A DNA stretch of 16,625 nucleotides from an uncultured Campylobacter sp. (GTDB taxonomy: Bacteria; Campylobacterota; Campylobacteria; Campylobacterales; Campylobacteraceae): NCBI RefSeq assembly GCF_938017705.1, contig NZ_CALIIS010000172.1, positions 1 to 16,625 on the forward strand, read 5' to 3'. The notes beneath the pieces are model-generated. The model ran no database searches, was not told the DNA's origin, and was given only the letters and a program-made list of their open reading frames with translations. Of this stretch, positions 1 through 6,893 are shown piece by piece; position 1 is the stretch's first letter; each line of letters opens with the position of its first letter. Position numbers and translations under genes: made by a program.

Positions 1-2
1 GC

Positions 3-20
3 ACCTCTTGCCGAGAGGGT
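3..20 (-). terminator. Possible hairpin after the PepSY gene
   Basis: A five-base-pair stem (CCTCT at 4-8 with AGAGG at 14-18) and a five-base loop lie just beyond the stop codon of the minus-strand PepSY gene. The position fits a terminator. The T-run that would complete it would fall outside the window, so this is only a candidate. Confidence 0.3.
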
Positions 21-25
21 AAAAT

Positions 26-1186
26 TTAGCTGGGCTTTTCTGGCTTAAACGCCCTTTTTGCCGTCATATAAAAGCCGCTGAAGATAAAAAACGCCATGCA
101 AAGCGAGACGAGCGACCATAAAATTTTACCCGCGAGTCCGAAAAAATACCCCGTGTGGAGCTGATAGTTCGCGTTTTTGACGTCGCTCGCGGTGATGCCT
201 TCCGTCTGCTTCTGCTTCGCGATTTTGTCCACTTTTAGATCGACGCTCGCGTCTTTTGGGCGCGCGGTAGCGGGCGCATCGGGCTCGTAATACCTGACGT
301 CGATCTTATCTGCCGCCGCGAGCATTAGGGTAAATTCCTTATACTCTATGCCGCTTGATCTGAATATCTCATAAGCCCTCTGCGCGTCGCTAAATTTATA
401 CTCTGCACCCTTTTTGCCTCCCTCTTTTGCAGGCGCGGCGGCGCGATCATTATGTGCATGCCCGCCCTGCGCTCCGGCTTGCGGTAAATTTTGCGAGCTT
501 ACGAAAAGCTTCATCACAGCATCGTTATACCAGCTATACGACCAGTTCAGCCCGGTTAAGCAGATAAGCAGGTAAATCACCGCACTTAGCGAGCCTAGGC
601 TTGTGTGTAGGTTATAAAAAAGAGCGTATTTTTTGAGTTTAAAATTCGGCTTTATCGCCTCGATAAATTTACGCCTAAGCCTTGGGAAATGCAGCCAGAC
701 GCCACTTATTACAAGCAGTATCATCGCTGTGGCGCTCGCGCCTACGATCTGTTTGCCGATCTCGCCCGCAGTTTTGTTGCCGCTTAGCGCTAAGCCTAAA
801 TTTCGGTGCAGCGACATCACTGTTAGCACAAAGCCCGTGCCGCGGTCCTTGCCGATGATTTGCGCGGTATACGGATTGATCAGATACGCATCGCTTCTGC
901 TTGCGTAAACAACGAAGGCTTCGTCATCGCTTTTCGGCACGACGAGCCTTACGGGCTGTTTAACGCCCGTTTGCTCGCTAAAGCTTTGTAAAATTTTCTC
1001 CACGCTTTGCATTTCGCCCGTCTTTTCGACCTTTTTAGAGCCCGCGTTTATTAGCGCCTCAAGCTCGTGCTGATACGACAAAATCGCGCCCGTAACGCCA
1101 ATGATAAGCAGCGGGATAGAAAAAACGATCGATAAAATCAAATGGACGTTAAACAAAATTTTATTGCGCTTCAAAAGCGAGCTCAT
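26..1186 (-). CDS. PepSY-associated transmembrane protein, probably iron-regulated
   Basis: This 386-residue inner-membrane protein has the layout of the PepSY-TM family. Members often sit with TonB receptors or siderophore genes and are thought to act in ferric-siderophore or heme reduction. Membrane segments lie near residues 12-34, 148-166, 195-216 and 352-375. A periplasmic PepSY-like region lies between the first two, with the stretch YLINPYTAQIIG near 101. Histidines at or near membrane boundaries (H15, H40, H127, H166, H194, H344) could bind heme, as proposed for relatives. A glycine/histidine/alanine/lysine-rich insert lies near 237-260. The ATG start follows AAGGAT on the minus strand with good spacing. 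A TATAAT box and a Fur-like site lie upstream, suggesting repression by iron. Family assignment is firm; the substrate is unknown. A second PepSY-type gene lies at the right edge of the window. Confidence 0.85.
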   Translation of the reverse strand: MSSLLKRNKILFNVHLILSIVFSIPLLIIGVTGAILSYQHELEALINAGSKKVEKTGEMQSVEKILQSFSEQTGVKQPVRLVVPKSDDEAFVVYASRSDAYLINPYTAQIIGKDRGTGFVLTVMSLHRNLGLALSGNKTAGEIGKQIVGASATAMILLVISGVWLHFPRLRRKFIEAIKPNFKLKKYALFYNLHTSLGSLSAVIYLLICLTGLNWSYSWYNDAVMKLFVSSQNLPQAGAQGGHAHNDRAAAPAKEGGKKGAEYKFSDAQRAYEIFRSSGIEYKEFTLMLAAADKIDVRYYEPDAPATARPKDASVDLKVDKIAKQKQTEGITASDVKNANYQLHTGYFFGLAGKILWSLVSLCMAFFIFSGFYMTAKRAFKPEKPS

Positions 1187-1235
1187 TGCAGATCCTTGCG
1201 AGATAAATTTAATCTTTATTTGATTGAGGTTCGCA

Positions 1236-1241
1236 ATTATA
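1236..1241 (-). promoter_or_regulatory. Predicted -10 box for the PepSY gene
   Basis: TATAAT on the minus strand, about 50 bases upstream of the start codon. No good -35 box is visible, which is usual for epsilonproteobacterial sigma-70 promoters. The Fur-like site begins about 20 bases further upstream. Confidence 0.5.
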
Positions 1242-1262
1242 TTATGCGATTTTAAATATTTA

Positions 1263-1278
1263 GATAATTATCATTAAG
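1263..1278 (-). promoter_or_regulatory. Fur-box-like operator
   Basis: The plus strand reads GATAATTATCATTAAG; the minus strand contains AATGATAATTATCT. This closely resembles the GATAAT/ATTATC repeats of the Fur consensus. It overlaps the expected -35 region of the PepSY gene, where bound Fur would block transcription. It also lies at the 5' edge of the Crp/Fnr remnant, but control of that fragment is unlikely to matter. Confidence 0.6.
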
Positions 1279-1424
1279 ATTTAGACCGCGAAATTTTAAG
1301 GCGTGTTATGATATCACAAGAGCGCCTAGGTACCTCGCGCAACGTCATAAACCACGTGCTGCAAGATCTAAAAGCTAAAAATTTAATCCGCCTTTTGCGC
1401 GGCAAAATAACGCCGGTGAGATAA
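1278..1424 (+). pseudogene. Remnant of a Crp/Fnr-type helix-turn-helix domain
   Basis: The frame is open from 1278 to a TAA at 1422-1424, with an ATG at 1308. It reads SQERLGTSRNVINHVLQDL followed by KAKNLIRL and RGKI. This is the pattern of the C-terminal helix-turn-helix and wing of Crp/Fnr regulators, whose usual form is roughly QeeLA..lGtSRetvsrvLkdLe.kglI....gkI. The stretch between QE and LGTSR appears shortened, so the first helix is probably damaged. The roughly 150-residue nucleotide-binding domain expected upstream is absent, because a stop lies at 1275-1277 and the PepSY promoter begins there. I read this as a decayed gene end. A functional mini-protein of 38 residues from the ATG is possible but less likely. 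Confidence 0.55.
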
Positions 1425-1540
1425 AATTCTAATCTCAAATTTATAAAAAGTGCAATCAAAATCTCGTAAATTTAGAAATTTTGCGCTAAAATTGCTAAAG
1501 ACGCGAGCTTGCGTAATCCAAAAGAAACAAGGTCATTATT

Positions 1541-2230
1541 ATGTCGCAAAGTATAACCGAGTTTGCTACGATAATCCTTTATGTTACGATAGGCTTTTGC
1601 CTTCTTGTTTCATTGCTTCAGACAAACAGATCGTATAAAACCGTCTATCGCGGGACATTATTTATCCCAACCGATCCGCTTTTAAAAATACCTATGTTTA
1701 TAATATGCCTAAGCTTCGGTGTAGTCACTCTATCCAGCCCGCACGTAGCAAAACACAACGGCGAGCCGATACCCTGCTTTTATACCCACGATAAAATTTG
1801 CTCGCAAGAGTACAAAGCGGCAGGCATAAATTTAAGATGCTTTGAAGAAGGCGATCCCAGATGCATAGACGGATATCTGCAAATAAGCAAACCCAGGCTA
1901 ATACTCGGCAAAATCATATCTGTCTGCGCCATAATTTTTTCTTTTGTCGTGCTAATTCAAAAAGGAATTAGAATAGATAAAAGCGGCATCTGCAAAGAAT
2001 GGGAGGTTTTGCCGTTTAAACATACGGAAAGGATAAACTTTGACGAGATGAGCTACGCCGTAGGGTTTATAAGAGGCGTAAAAATAATCAGCATACGAGG
2101 CAAAATTAGCGGCGTTAAATTCGGGGCGGGATTTTTGTATGCACGAAAAGATATAGATTTTTTGCAAAATTTTATATTAGAAAAGCTAGCTGAAATTTCA
2201 AAAGCCGAAGCAGCCGAGCGAAACGCCTAA
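1541..2230 (+). CDS. Tandem-paralogue membrane protein A, unknown family
   Basis: I do not recognise this 229-residue protein. Hydrophobic segments lie near residues 5-27, 50-66 and 124-147. The charge pattern suggests the N-terminus outside, the SYKTV segment inside, and a cysteine-rich loop (about 68-122) in the periplasm. The soluble C-terminal part, beginning KGIRID and containing EWEVLPFKH, would then be cytoplasmic. The loop has four cysteines, including a CFEEGDPRCIDGYL motif. The next gene shares SYKTV..G..(L)IP..P..K, CF...DP.CIDG.L and EW..LPFK in the same order, so the two are diverged duplicates. The W-containing C-terminal part could be a small beta-rich fold similar to bacterial PH-like domains, but that is a guess. 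The ATG follows CAAGG with eight bases between. It is probably first in a two-gene operon. Confidence 0.8.
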   Translation: MSQSITEFATIILYVTIGFCLLVSLLQTNRSYKTVYRGTLFIPTDPLLKIPMFIICLSFGVVTLSSPHVAKHNGEPIPCFYTHDKICSQEYKAAGINLRCFEEGDPRCIDGYLQISKPRLILGKIISVCAIIFSFVVLIQKGIRIDKSGICKEWEVLPFKHTERINFDEMSYAVGFIRGVKIISIRGKISGVKFGAGFLYARKDIDFLQNFILEKLAEISKAEAAERNA

Positions 2231-2274
2231 ATTTAAATATATCGTCGTAAAATATCCAAAATGAAAGGAGCTGC

Positions 2275-2997
2275 ATGAGGCTTTTGTATTTTGTGCTTTT
2301 TGCAAATGTAGTGCTATTTGTACTTTGCGGTTTAAAAAACTTTCTGTTTAAAAGCAACGCTTCTTATAAAACCGTGCAAAATGGCGCCTGGCTCATACCG
2401 CCTAGCCCTGTAGCCAAATTTACGCTCGTCATATTCCTTTTATCTTGGGGATCGATAGTGGCGTTTGACGAGCCCTGGATAAAAAGGATAAAAGGTAAAG
2501 GTAAAGTTACATGCTTTGACGCAAACGACCCTTTATGTATAGACGGCTTCTTGCACAGAAGTGGCGGCGAGACCGCACTTGTGATCGCGATGGGCATTGT
2601 TTTGATACTTATATCCCTATGGCTATTAACCGAAAAAGGGGTCATCATAGACAGCCGCAGCATAAGGAGAGAATGGGAATGTTTGCCGTTTAAATTTAGC
2701 ACAAAGATCGATATAGAAAATGCCCTTATGGAAAAAGGGATGAGGGGCGAGATGCCGATTTTAAAAATAAAAGACGGGCAAAGTGGCAAAAATTTCACGC
2801 TCTCATTCCCATACGCACAGCAAGATATAAAATTTATCGAAGCAGAGATAAGAAAGAGGAGCTATAAGATGATAAAATCAAAAGAGGCGAAGGCTCCCCT
2901 CAAATCCGCGCTCAAAAAAACTATAAGCTTAAAAGGCGCGAATGAGCGCGCAAACATAGAAATTCTAAAAAACGACAAAGAGGGAGCGGGCGATTAA
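2275..2997 (+). CDS. Tandem-paralogue membrane protein B, unknown family
   Basis: This 240-residue protein is a paralogue of the preceding gene, 44 bases downstream on the same strand and probably co-transcribed. Membrane segments lie near residues 3-25, 50-66 and 102-122. The order of shared motifs is the same: SYKTV near 31-35, CFDANDPLCIDGFL in the predicted periplasmic loop, then EKGVIID and REWECLPFKF in the C-terminal part. Its loop is about 20 residues shorter than in the neighbour and keeps only the two cysteines of the shared motif. It has an extra basic tail of about 40 residues ending NDKEGAGD. The start is well supported by AAAGGAG four bases before the ATG. The function is unknown. 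A conserved cysteine pair in a periplasmic loop suggests a disulfide. Confidence 0.82.
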   Translation: MRLLYFVLFANVVLFVLCGLKNFLFKSNASYKTVQNGAWLIPPSPVAKFTLVIFLLSWGSIVAFDEPWIKRIKGKGKVTCFDANDPLCIDGFLHRSGGETALVIAMGIVLILISLWLLTEKGVIIDSRSIRREWECLPFKFSTKIDIENALMEKGMRGEMPILKIKDGQSGKNFTLSFPYAQQDIKFIEAEIRKRSYKMIKSKEAKAPLKSALKKTISLKGANERANIEILKNDKEGAGD

Positions 2998-3014
2998 ATT
3001 TTAAATTTAGCCAC

Positions 3015-3136
3015 GCGCGAGCAATAGCTGTGAAAATTTATGACAAGTTGCGGCGAAGCAGTGTAATGATCGCGCGAGTAGTAGCCGTAAAATTTACGCG
3101 TAGCGAAACGACGCAATGTTCGCGCGAACGAGTGCG
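3015..3136. repeat. Imperfect tandem repeat, about 2.3 copies
   Basis: Copy one (3015-3071) begins GCGCGAGCAATAGC and copy two (3072-3121) begins GCGCGAGTAGTAGCCGT. Both continue with AAAATTTA, then a GCGAA(A/G)C..... stretch, and end in AATG(A/T)TC. A third copy starts at 3122 with GCGCGAACGAG and then breaks down. Copy two lacks about seven bases present in copy one. Confidence 0.6.
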
Positions 3137-3176
3137 CGCAAGCCCAAAAAAATGAGCCCAACGCTAGCCTAAAAAG

Positions 3177-3212
3177 ACGAGCCGAAAGCTTAAAACGAGC
3201 CGGACGCTTAAA
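3177..3212. repeat. Two 18-base tandem repeats
   Basis: ACGAGCCGAAAGCTTAAA (3177-3194) is followed directly by ACGAGCCGGACGCTTAAA (3195-3212), which differs at two positions. A weaker copy with TGAGCCCAACGCTAGCC lies just upstream near 3153. Confidence 0.7.
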
Positions 3213-3325
3213 ATTTAACTCGCGATCTTAAAAACCAAAATTCCAAATCGCTCCGCCAAAATTTAGCCTATTTTTTACCTAAAATTTCGTAAAATTACGA
3301 CTTTAAATTTTCAAAAAGGACGCAG

Positions 3326-4219
3326 ATGAATAAAAGTTTGGAATTTAGAGCCGACATCGGAATGGTCTTCGTGGCGATCGCTTTTGGGCTCGGGTATCTG
3401 CCCACCTCGCAGGCGCTTGCGAGCAACAACGTCTTCGTGCTACTATTTTGGCGCTTTTTCGCCGCGAGCATCATCGCAGGCGCGATATTTTTCCCGAAGC
3501 TCAAAGCCATAACTTCGCGCGAGATCAAGCACGGCGCGGCGCTTAGCCTGTTTTTATTCGCGGGCTTTACGTCGCAGACCTTCGCCTTTAAATTTGCGCA
3601 AAGCTCCTCCGTGGCGTTCATCATCGGCCTAAACGTCGCGCTCGTACCCTTCATCGCCGCGGCGCTGTTTAGGCATAAAATTTACTCCTACGCCTACGCG
3701 GGCATCGCGCTTGCGATCGCTGGGCTCTATCTCATCGGCGACACGCAGCTAGGCCTGGGCAAGGGCGAAGCGCTGGCGCTAGTCTGCGCGTGCGCGTATT
3801 CGTTTCACATCGTGCTGACCAACCGCTTCGTTCAAAGCTGCGACGTAGCGGGCATCGCCTACGTACAGATCCTCTGCCTAAGCGCGCTTTGCTGCTTTGC
3901 GACGATCTTTTTTGAAAGAGTCAGCATCGTGCCGGTGATGGATAGAAGCTTTTTCGTCGCGATGGCGGTGATCTGCCTACTGGGAACGGTTTTTGGCTTT
4001 TTTGCGCAGGCTTTGATGCAAAAATACACGACGCCCGTCAAAACCGCTCTGTTTTTCACGCTTGAGCCCGTAACGGCGGGCATTATGGGCGTATTCGTGG
4101 GCGGCGAGAGGCTAAGCGCGATGCAAATTTTAGGCGCGGTACTCATCCTCGCGGGCGTTTTGATAAGCGAGATCGGAAGCTACCTTAGCGCGAAACGGAG
4201 CAGATCCGCAGACGTTTGA
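3326..4219 (+). CDS. DMT superfamily (EamA) transporter
   Basis: This 297-residue protein has about ten membrane helices arranged as two EamA repeats, roughly residues 12-140 and 150-287. This is the normal length and layout for drug/metabolite transporters of the RhaT/RarD/YdcZ type. The first helix contains FVAIAFGLGYLPTSQAL. The second repeat ends with the typical LEPVTAGIMGVFVGGERLS stretch and a final GAVLILAGVLISE helix, which are hallmarks of the family. It acts in the inner membrane, probably exporting or importing a small metabolite. The substrate cannot be read from sequence. The ATG is preceded by AAAAAGGA at a good distance. It appears to be a single-gene unit, with repeat-rich spacers on both sides. 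Confidence 0.9.
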   Translation: MNKSLEFRADIGMVFVAIAFGLGYLPTSQALASNNVFVLLFWRFFAASIIAGAIFFPKLKAITSREIKHGAALSLFLFAGFTSQTFAFKFAQSSSVAFIIGLNVALVPFIAAALFRHKIYSYAYAGIALAIAGLYLIGDTQLGLGKGEALALVCACAYSFHIVLTNRFVQSCDVAGIAYVQILCLSALCCFATIFFERVSIVPVMDRSFFVAMAVICLLGTVFGFFAQALMQKYTTPVKTALFFTLEPVTAGIMGVFVGGERLSAMQILGAVLILAGVLISEIGSYLSAKRSRSADV

Positions 4220-4220
4220 T

Positions 4221-4236
4221 TTTGCGGCGCCGCAAA
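4221..4236. terminator. Palindrome after the transporter gene, possible terminator
   Basis: TTTGCGGCGCCGCAAA is a perfect 16-base palindrome directly after the transporter stop codon. As RNA it could only form a hairpin with a loop taken from its own centre, and no T-run follows. A partial copy (TTTGCGGCGCCGC) recurs near 4362, so it may instead be part of the local repeat family. Confidence 0.3.
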
Positions 4237-4304
4237 TTCCATAAATTCCATGCCGCGTGGAATTTTGCGTCGTAAAATCCCACGCTGCATAAAATTCTAC
4301 TCCT

Positions 4305-4408
4305 TTAAAATTCCACAGCGAAATTCCGCGCCATGCAGAATTCTATGTCGCGCCGAAATTTGCGGCGCCGCGCGCAAGAATACGTTAAAATTCCACGACG
4401 AAATTCCG
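4305..4408. repeat. Direct repeat, two 24-base copies 80 bases apart
   Basis: The copies at 4305-4328 and 4385-4408 share TTAAAATTCCAC, then two differing bases, then CGAAATTCCG. Between them are further AAATTTGCGG and CAGAATTC words. I see no transposase or terminal inverted repeats to suggest a mobile element. Confidence 0.65.
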
Positions 4409-4473
4409 TCTTAAAATTTTACGAAACGGAGCTGAGCGGCGAAGTTTTGCGATAAATTTCATCACTTAAGCGA

Positions 4474-4479
4474 TACAAT
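4474..4479 (+). promoter_or_regulatory. Predicted -10 box for the VWA gene
   Basis: TACAAT lies 34 bases upstream of the start codon in an AT-rich setting that ends in an AAAGGAG ribosome binding site. There is no clear -35 box. Confidence 0.5.
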
Positions 4480-4513
4480 AGTAAAATAACGAAATTTTAA
4501 CAAAGGAGCCCCT

Positions 4514-5227
4514 ATGAAAAAAATCATCCTTCTTGTTGCCGCGCTTGCGGGCATATTGTTTGCCAAAAGTGTAGAGCTCGCCACACCGCCCGATCATAAA
4601 GACGGCGTAAATCACCTGGAATTGGTGCTGATCTTAGACAAATCAGGCTCGATGAGTGGGCTTGAGAGCGATACGATCGGCGGATTTAACTCGATGATAG
4701 AAAAGGAGCGTAAAGAGGGCATCGACGCCAGCGTCACGACCGTGCTTTTTGATACGAAATTTAATGTCATCCATGATCGCACGCCGCTTAAGAAGGTCGA
4801 AAACCTAACGTCCAAGGAGTACTACGCCGGCGGCAACACCGCGCTACTGGACGCCGTCGGCAGCACGATAACGCGTATCGAGCGAGTGCCCGACATCTAT
4901 GCCAAAAACAATCGCGTGCTTTTCGTCATCATCACCGACGGACAGGAGAACTCGAGCCGCGAATACTCCAAAGCGCAGATCAAAAAGATGATTAGCGACA
5001 AGCAGGAAAAATACGACTGGGAGTTTATCTTTTTAGGCGCTAATATCGACGCCGCGAGTGAGGCGCAAAGCATCGGCATCAAAAGCGAAAATGCCCTAAA
5101 ATACGAGAATTCCAAAGAGGGTGTAAGTAAAAATTTCGAAGCGGCAGCCGAGATATCCAAAGACGTAGCGACCGATAATAAAGCAAACTCGAAATGGCGC
5201 GACAAGGTACTTCAGGATAAAAAATAG
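4514..5227 (+). CDS. Exported von Willebrand factor A domain protein
   Basis: This 237-residue protein starts with a clear signal peptide (MKK, then a hydrophobic core to about residue 16), with likely cleavage near LFA/KS at 17-18. The rest is a single VWA domain with a complete metal-ion-dependent adhesion site: D42-x-S44-x-S46 in LDKSGSMSG, T109 in GGNTALLDA, and D142 in IITDGQENSS. The stretches TIGGFNSMIE, QIKKMI and EFIFLGANIDA match a widespread family of small VWA proteins that are usually cytoplasmic, as far as I recall. This copy would act in the periplasm or outside. VWA domains bind protein partners through the metal ion; the partner here is unknown. The C-terminus is lysine-rich and charged. 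The ATG follows AAAGGAG and a TACAAT box lies upstream. It appears to be transcribed alone. Confidence 0.87.
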   Translation: MKKIILLVAALAGILFAKSVELATPPDHKDGVNHLELVLILDKSGSMSGLESDTIGGFNSMIEKERKEGIDASVTTVLFDTKFNVIHDRTPLKKVENLTSKEYYAGGNTALLDAVGSTITRIERVPDIYAKNNRVLFVIITDGQENSSREYSKAQIKKMISDKQEKYDWEFIFLGANIDAASEAQSIGIKSENALKYENSKEGVSKNFEAAAEISKDVATDNKANSKWRDKVLQDKK

Positions 5228-5644
5228 CAAATCTCGAGGCGAGGCGCGCTAGAAAATGAAGCGCCGCCGTTAAAACGAGCTTTCGCGCTAAATATTCAGC
5301 GCAAAAACACAGACGGTAGCGCAAAATGAGCTTTAGCAAAAAACGCGGGCGGCGGTGCAAAAACGTGCGGCGCGAAAATATAAATTTGCTCGCCAAATTT
5401 AAATGCTTCGCGAAGGGCGCCGATTTGCAGCGAGTAAGCCATTGTTTCGCAAGCAGCGACAAATTTACGGCGCGCAAATTCCATATTTTGCGAGAAGCGC
5501 GCAAATTCCGTTTTTTGCAGGCGATAGATAAATTTTGCCCTTCGCAAGCGGCGCTAAATTTTAAAATTTAGGCGCTGCAAAACGGGCGCAGCTACTAAAG
5601 CGCGGACGCATTAAAATTTCGTAAATTTAACTAGGAGGAAGCTT
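5228..5644. other. Gene-free spacer of about 400 bases
   Basis: I see no convincing gene. An 81-codon open frame (5326-5571) has no good ribosome binding site and a composition like translated repeat DNA. The spacer contains a small inverted repeat (GCGCT at 5285-5289, AGCGC at 5298-5302), a 27-base tandem repeat, many AAATTT words, and an AGGAGG site at 5634-5639 that serves the next gene. Confidence 0.55.
5470..5523. repeat. 27-base tandem repeat, two copies
   Basis: Both copies begin GCGCGCAAATTCC (5470 and 5497) and continue with a variable base or two and TTTTGC before diverging. The same GCGCAAATTCC/AAATTCC words occur in other spacers of the window. Confidence 0.6.
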
Positions 5645-6751
5645 ATGAGGATATCAGAGATCGACACGCCGGCGCTGCTGATCGAGCAAGAGATCGTGCT
5701 TCGCAACCTGCAAAAGATGCAAAGCTATGCGGATGCCGCGGGCGTGAGCCTGCGCCCGCACACCAAAACGCACAAAATGCCATATTTCGCGAAGCTGCAA
5801 AAAAGCATCGGCGCTGCAGGCATCACGGTCGCCAAAACGGGCGAGGCCGAGATCATGGCGGCAAACGGGCTAAAAGATATATTTATCGCAAACGAGATCG
5901 TGGGCGAGCTGAAATTTCAGCGCATCATCGCGCTTTTGCGCGCGGGGGTAAACTTAAGCTTCGGCGCGGATAGCATAGAGCAGGCGCGCCTGATAGAGTG
6001 CGCCTTTGAGCGCAGTGGCACGAAGGCCTGCGTGCTTGCCGAGATCGAAGTGGGCGAAAACCGCTCGGGCTTTGTAGAAAAGCATGATTTTGCGGCGTTT
6101 ATAAAATTTATAAAAGGCTGCAAAAATATCGAATTCCGCGGCGTGTTCTCCCACGACGGCCACTCCTACAAGGCCGTCTGCAAAAGCGAATGCGAGCGCA
6201 TCCATCTAGCCGCTCAGCGCCGCACGCTGGAGTTTGCGGATATAGCGCGCGAGCTGGCTCTGCCCGCACGCGTCGTTAGTATCGGCTCGACGCCCTCGCT
6301 CATAAATGATTTTGAAATTTTAAAAGGCGTCACCGAGATCCGCCCGGGCACCTATATCTTTATGGACGCCTCGCAGGCGCAGGCGTACGGCGATTATTCG
6401 ATGAATGCGGCTAGTATCCTTATGACCGTCATCAGCAGGCCTACGGCAGATCGCATCATCACCGACGTCGGTGCCAAGGGGCTCACGCAGCAAAGGCGCA
6501 CCGAGGGCTTCACCGCCACGCCCGGGCTCGGGCGCATAAAGGGCACGGATGTGTGGATAAATGGCGTTTACGACGAGCATGCGATCATCTACGACAGAGC
6601 GCTGCGAGACGCCGTGCGCGTGGGCGATCGGCTCGAAATTTATCCGAACCACATCTGCCCCGTCGTAAATTTACACGAGTTCGCCTACCTCGTTAGCGGC
6701 GGCGAGGTCGTAGAAAAGATCGCTGTGCTATGCAGAGGCAAGCTGCAATGA
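5645..6751 (+). CDS. D-threonine aldolase / D-serine dehydratase-like PLP enzyme
   Basis: This 368-residue cytoplasmic enzyme belongs to the fold-type III PLP family that includes D-threonine aldolase, 3-hydroxy-D-aspartate aldolase and eukaryotic-type D-serine dehydratase. The N-terminal alanine-racemase-like barrel begins with the typical DTPALLIE. It carries RPHTKTHK at 37-44, where the PLP lysine is most likely K41. GSTPS near 218 and the following GT.EIRPGTYIF stretch fit phosphate binding and barrel closure. The C-terminal domain has NHICP, with H336 and C338 as the probable metal ligands of this family. The length is normal. Sequence alone does not decide between aldolase and dehydratase activity. 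The ATG follows a strong AGGAGG. No neighbour gives a pathway, so a role in D-amino-acid breakdown is inference from the family. Confidence 0.87.
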   Translation: MRISEIDTPALLIEQEIVLRNLQKMQSYADAAGVSLRPHTKTHKMPYFAKLQKSIGAAGITVAKTGEAEIMAANGLKDIFIANEIVGELKFQRIIALLRAGVNLSFGADSIEQARLIECAFERSGTKACVLAEIEVGENRSGFVEKHDFAAFIKFIKGCKNIEFRGVFSHDGHSYKAVCKSECERIHLAAQRRTLEFADIARELALPARVVSIGSTPSLINDFEILKGVTEIRPGTYIFMDASQAQAYGDYSMNAASILMTVISRPTADRIITDVGAKGLTQQRRTEGFTATPGLGRIKGTDVWINGVYDEHAIIYDRALRDAVRVGDRLEIYPNHICPVVNLHEFAYLVSGGEVVEKIAVLCRGKLQ

Positions 6752-6893
6752 GCGGGCAAATTTAAAGGTGCGGTGAGATAAAATTTAGCCTCTAATCTAG
6801 GGCGCGGCCAAATTTAAGGCGCGAATTTATCGCCGCTCAGGCTGTGGCGCAAAGCGCGCCGAATTTGACTACGAAATTTAACGAAAGGCGAAA

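Larger units (their letters stand above)
2998..3325. other. Gene-free spacer with degenerate repeats
   Basis: No credible gene lies in these 328 bases. The left half holds two imperfect copies of a roughly 50-57 base unit and the start of a third. The middle holds short copies of an ACGAGCC...CTTAAA unit. The right end carries AT-rich sequence with TAAAAT boxes (for example 3290-3295) that may be the promoter of the following transporter gene. Confidence 0.6.
4220..4513. other. Gene-free spacer rich in AAATTCC words
   Basis: No credible gene lies in these 294 bases. The spacer holds a perfect palindrome next to the transporter stop codon, several (A)AAATTCC(A/G) words in both orientations, two near-identical 24-base repeats, and at its right end the likely promoter of the next gene. 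Confidence 0.6.

Noticed and set aside
2364..2798. 144-codon minus-strand open frame
   Set aside because: It is antisense to membrane paralogue B, which has a clear start, paralogy and membrane segments. The antisense product has no recognisable features.
5326..5571. 81-codon plus-strand open frame
   Set aside because: No good ribosome binding site, composition rich in Lys/Arg/Phe from AAATTT and GCG words, and it contains the 27-base tandem repeat. It looks like translated spacer DNA.
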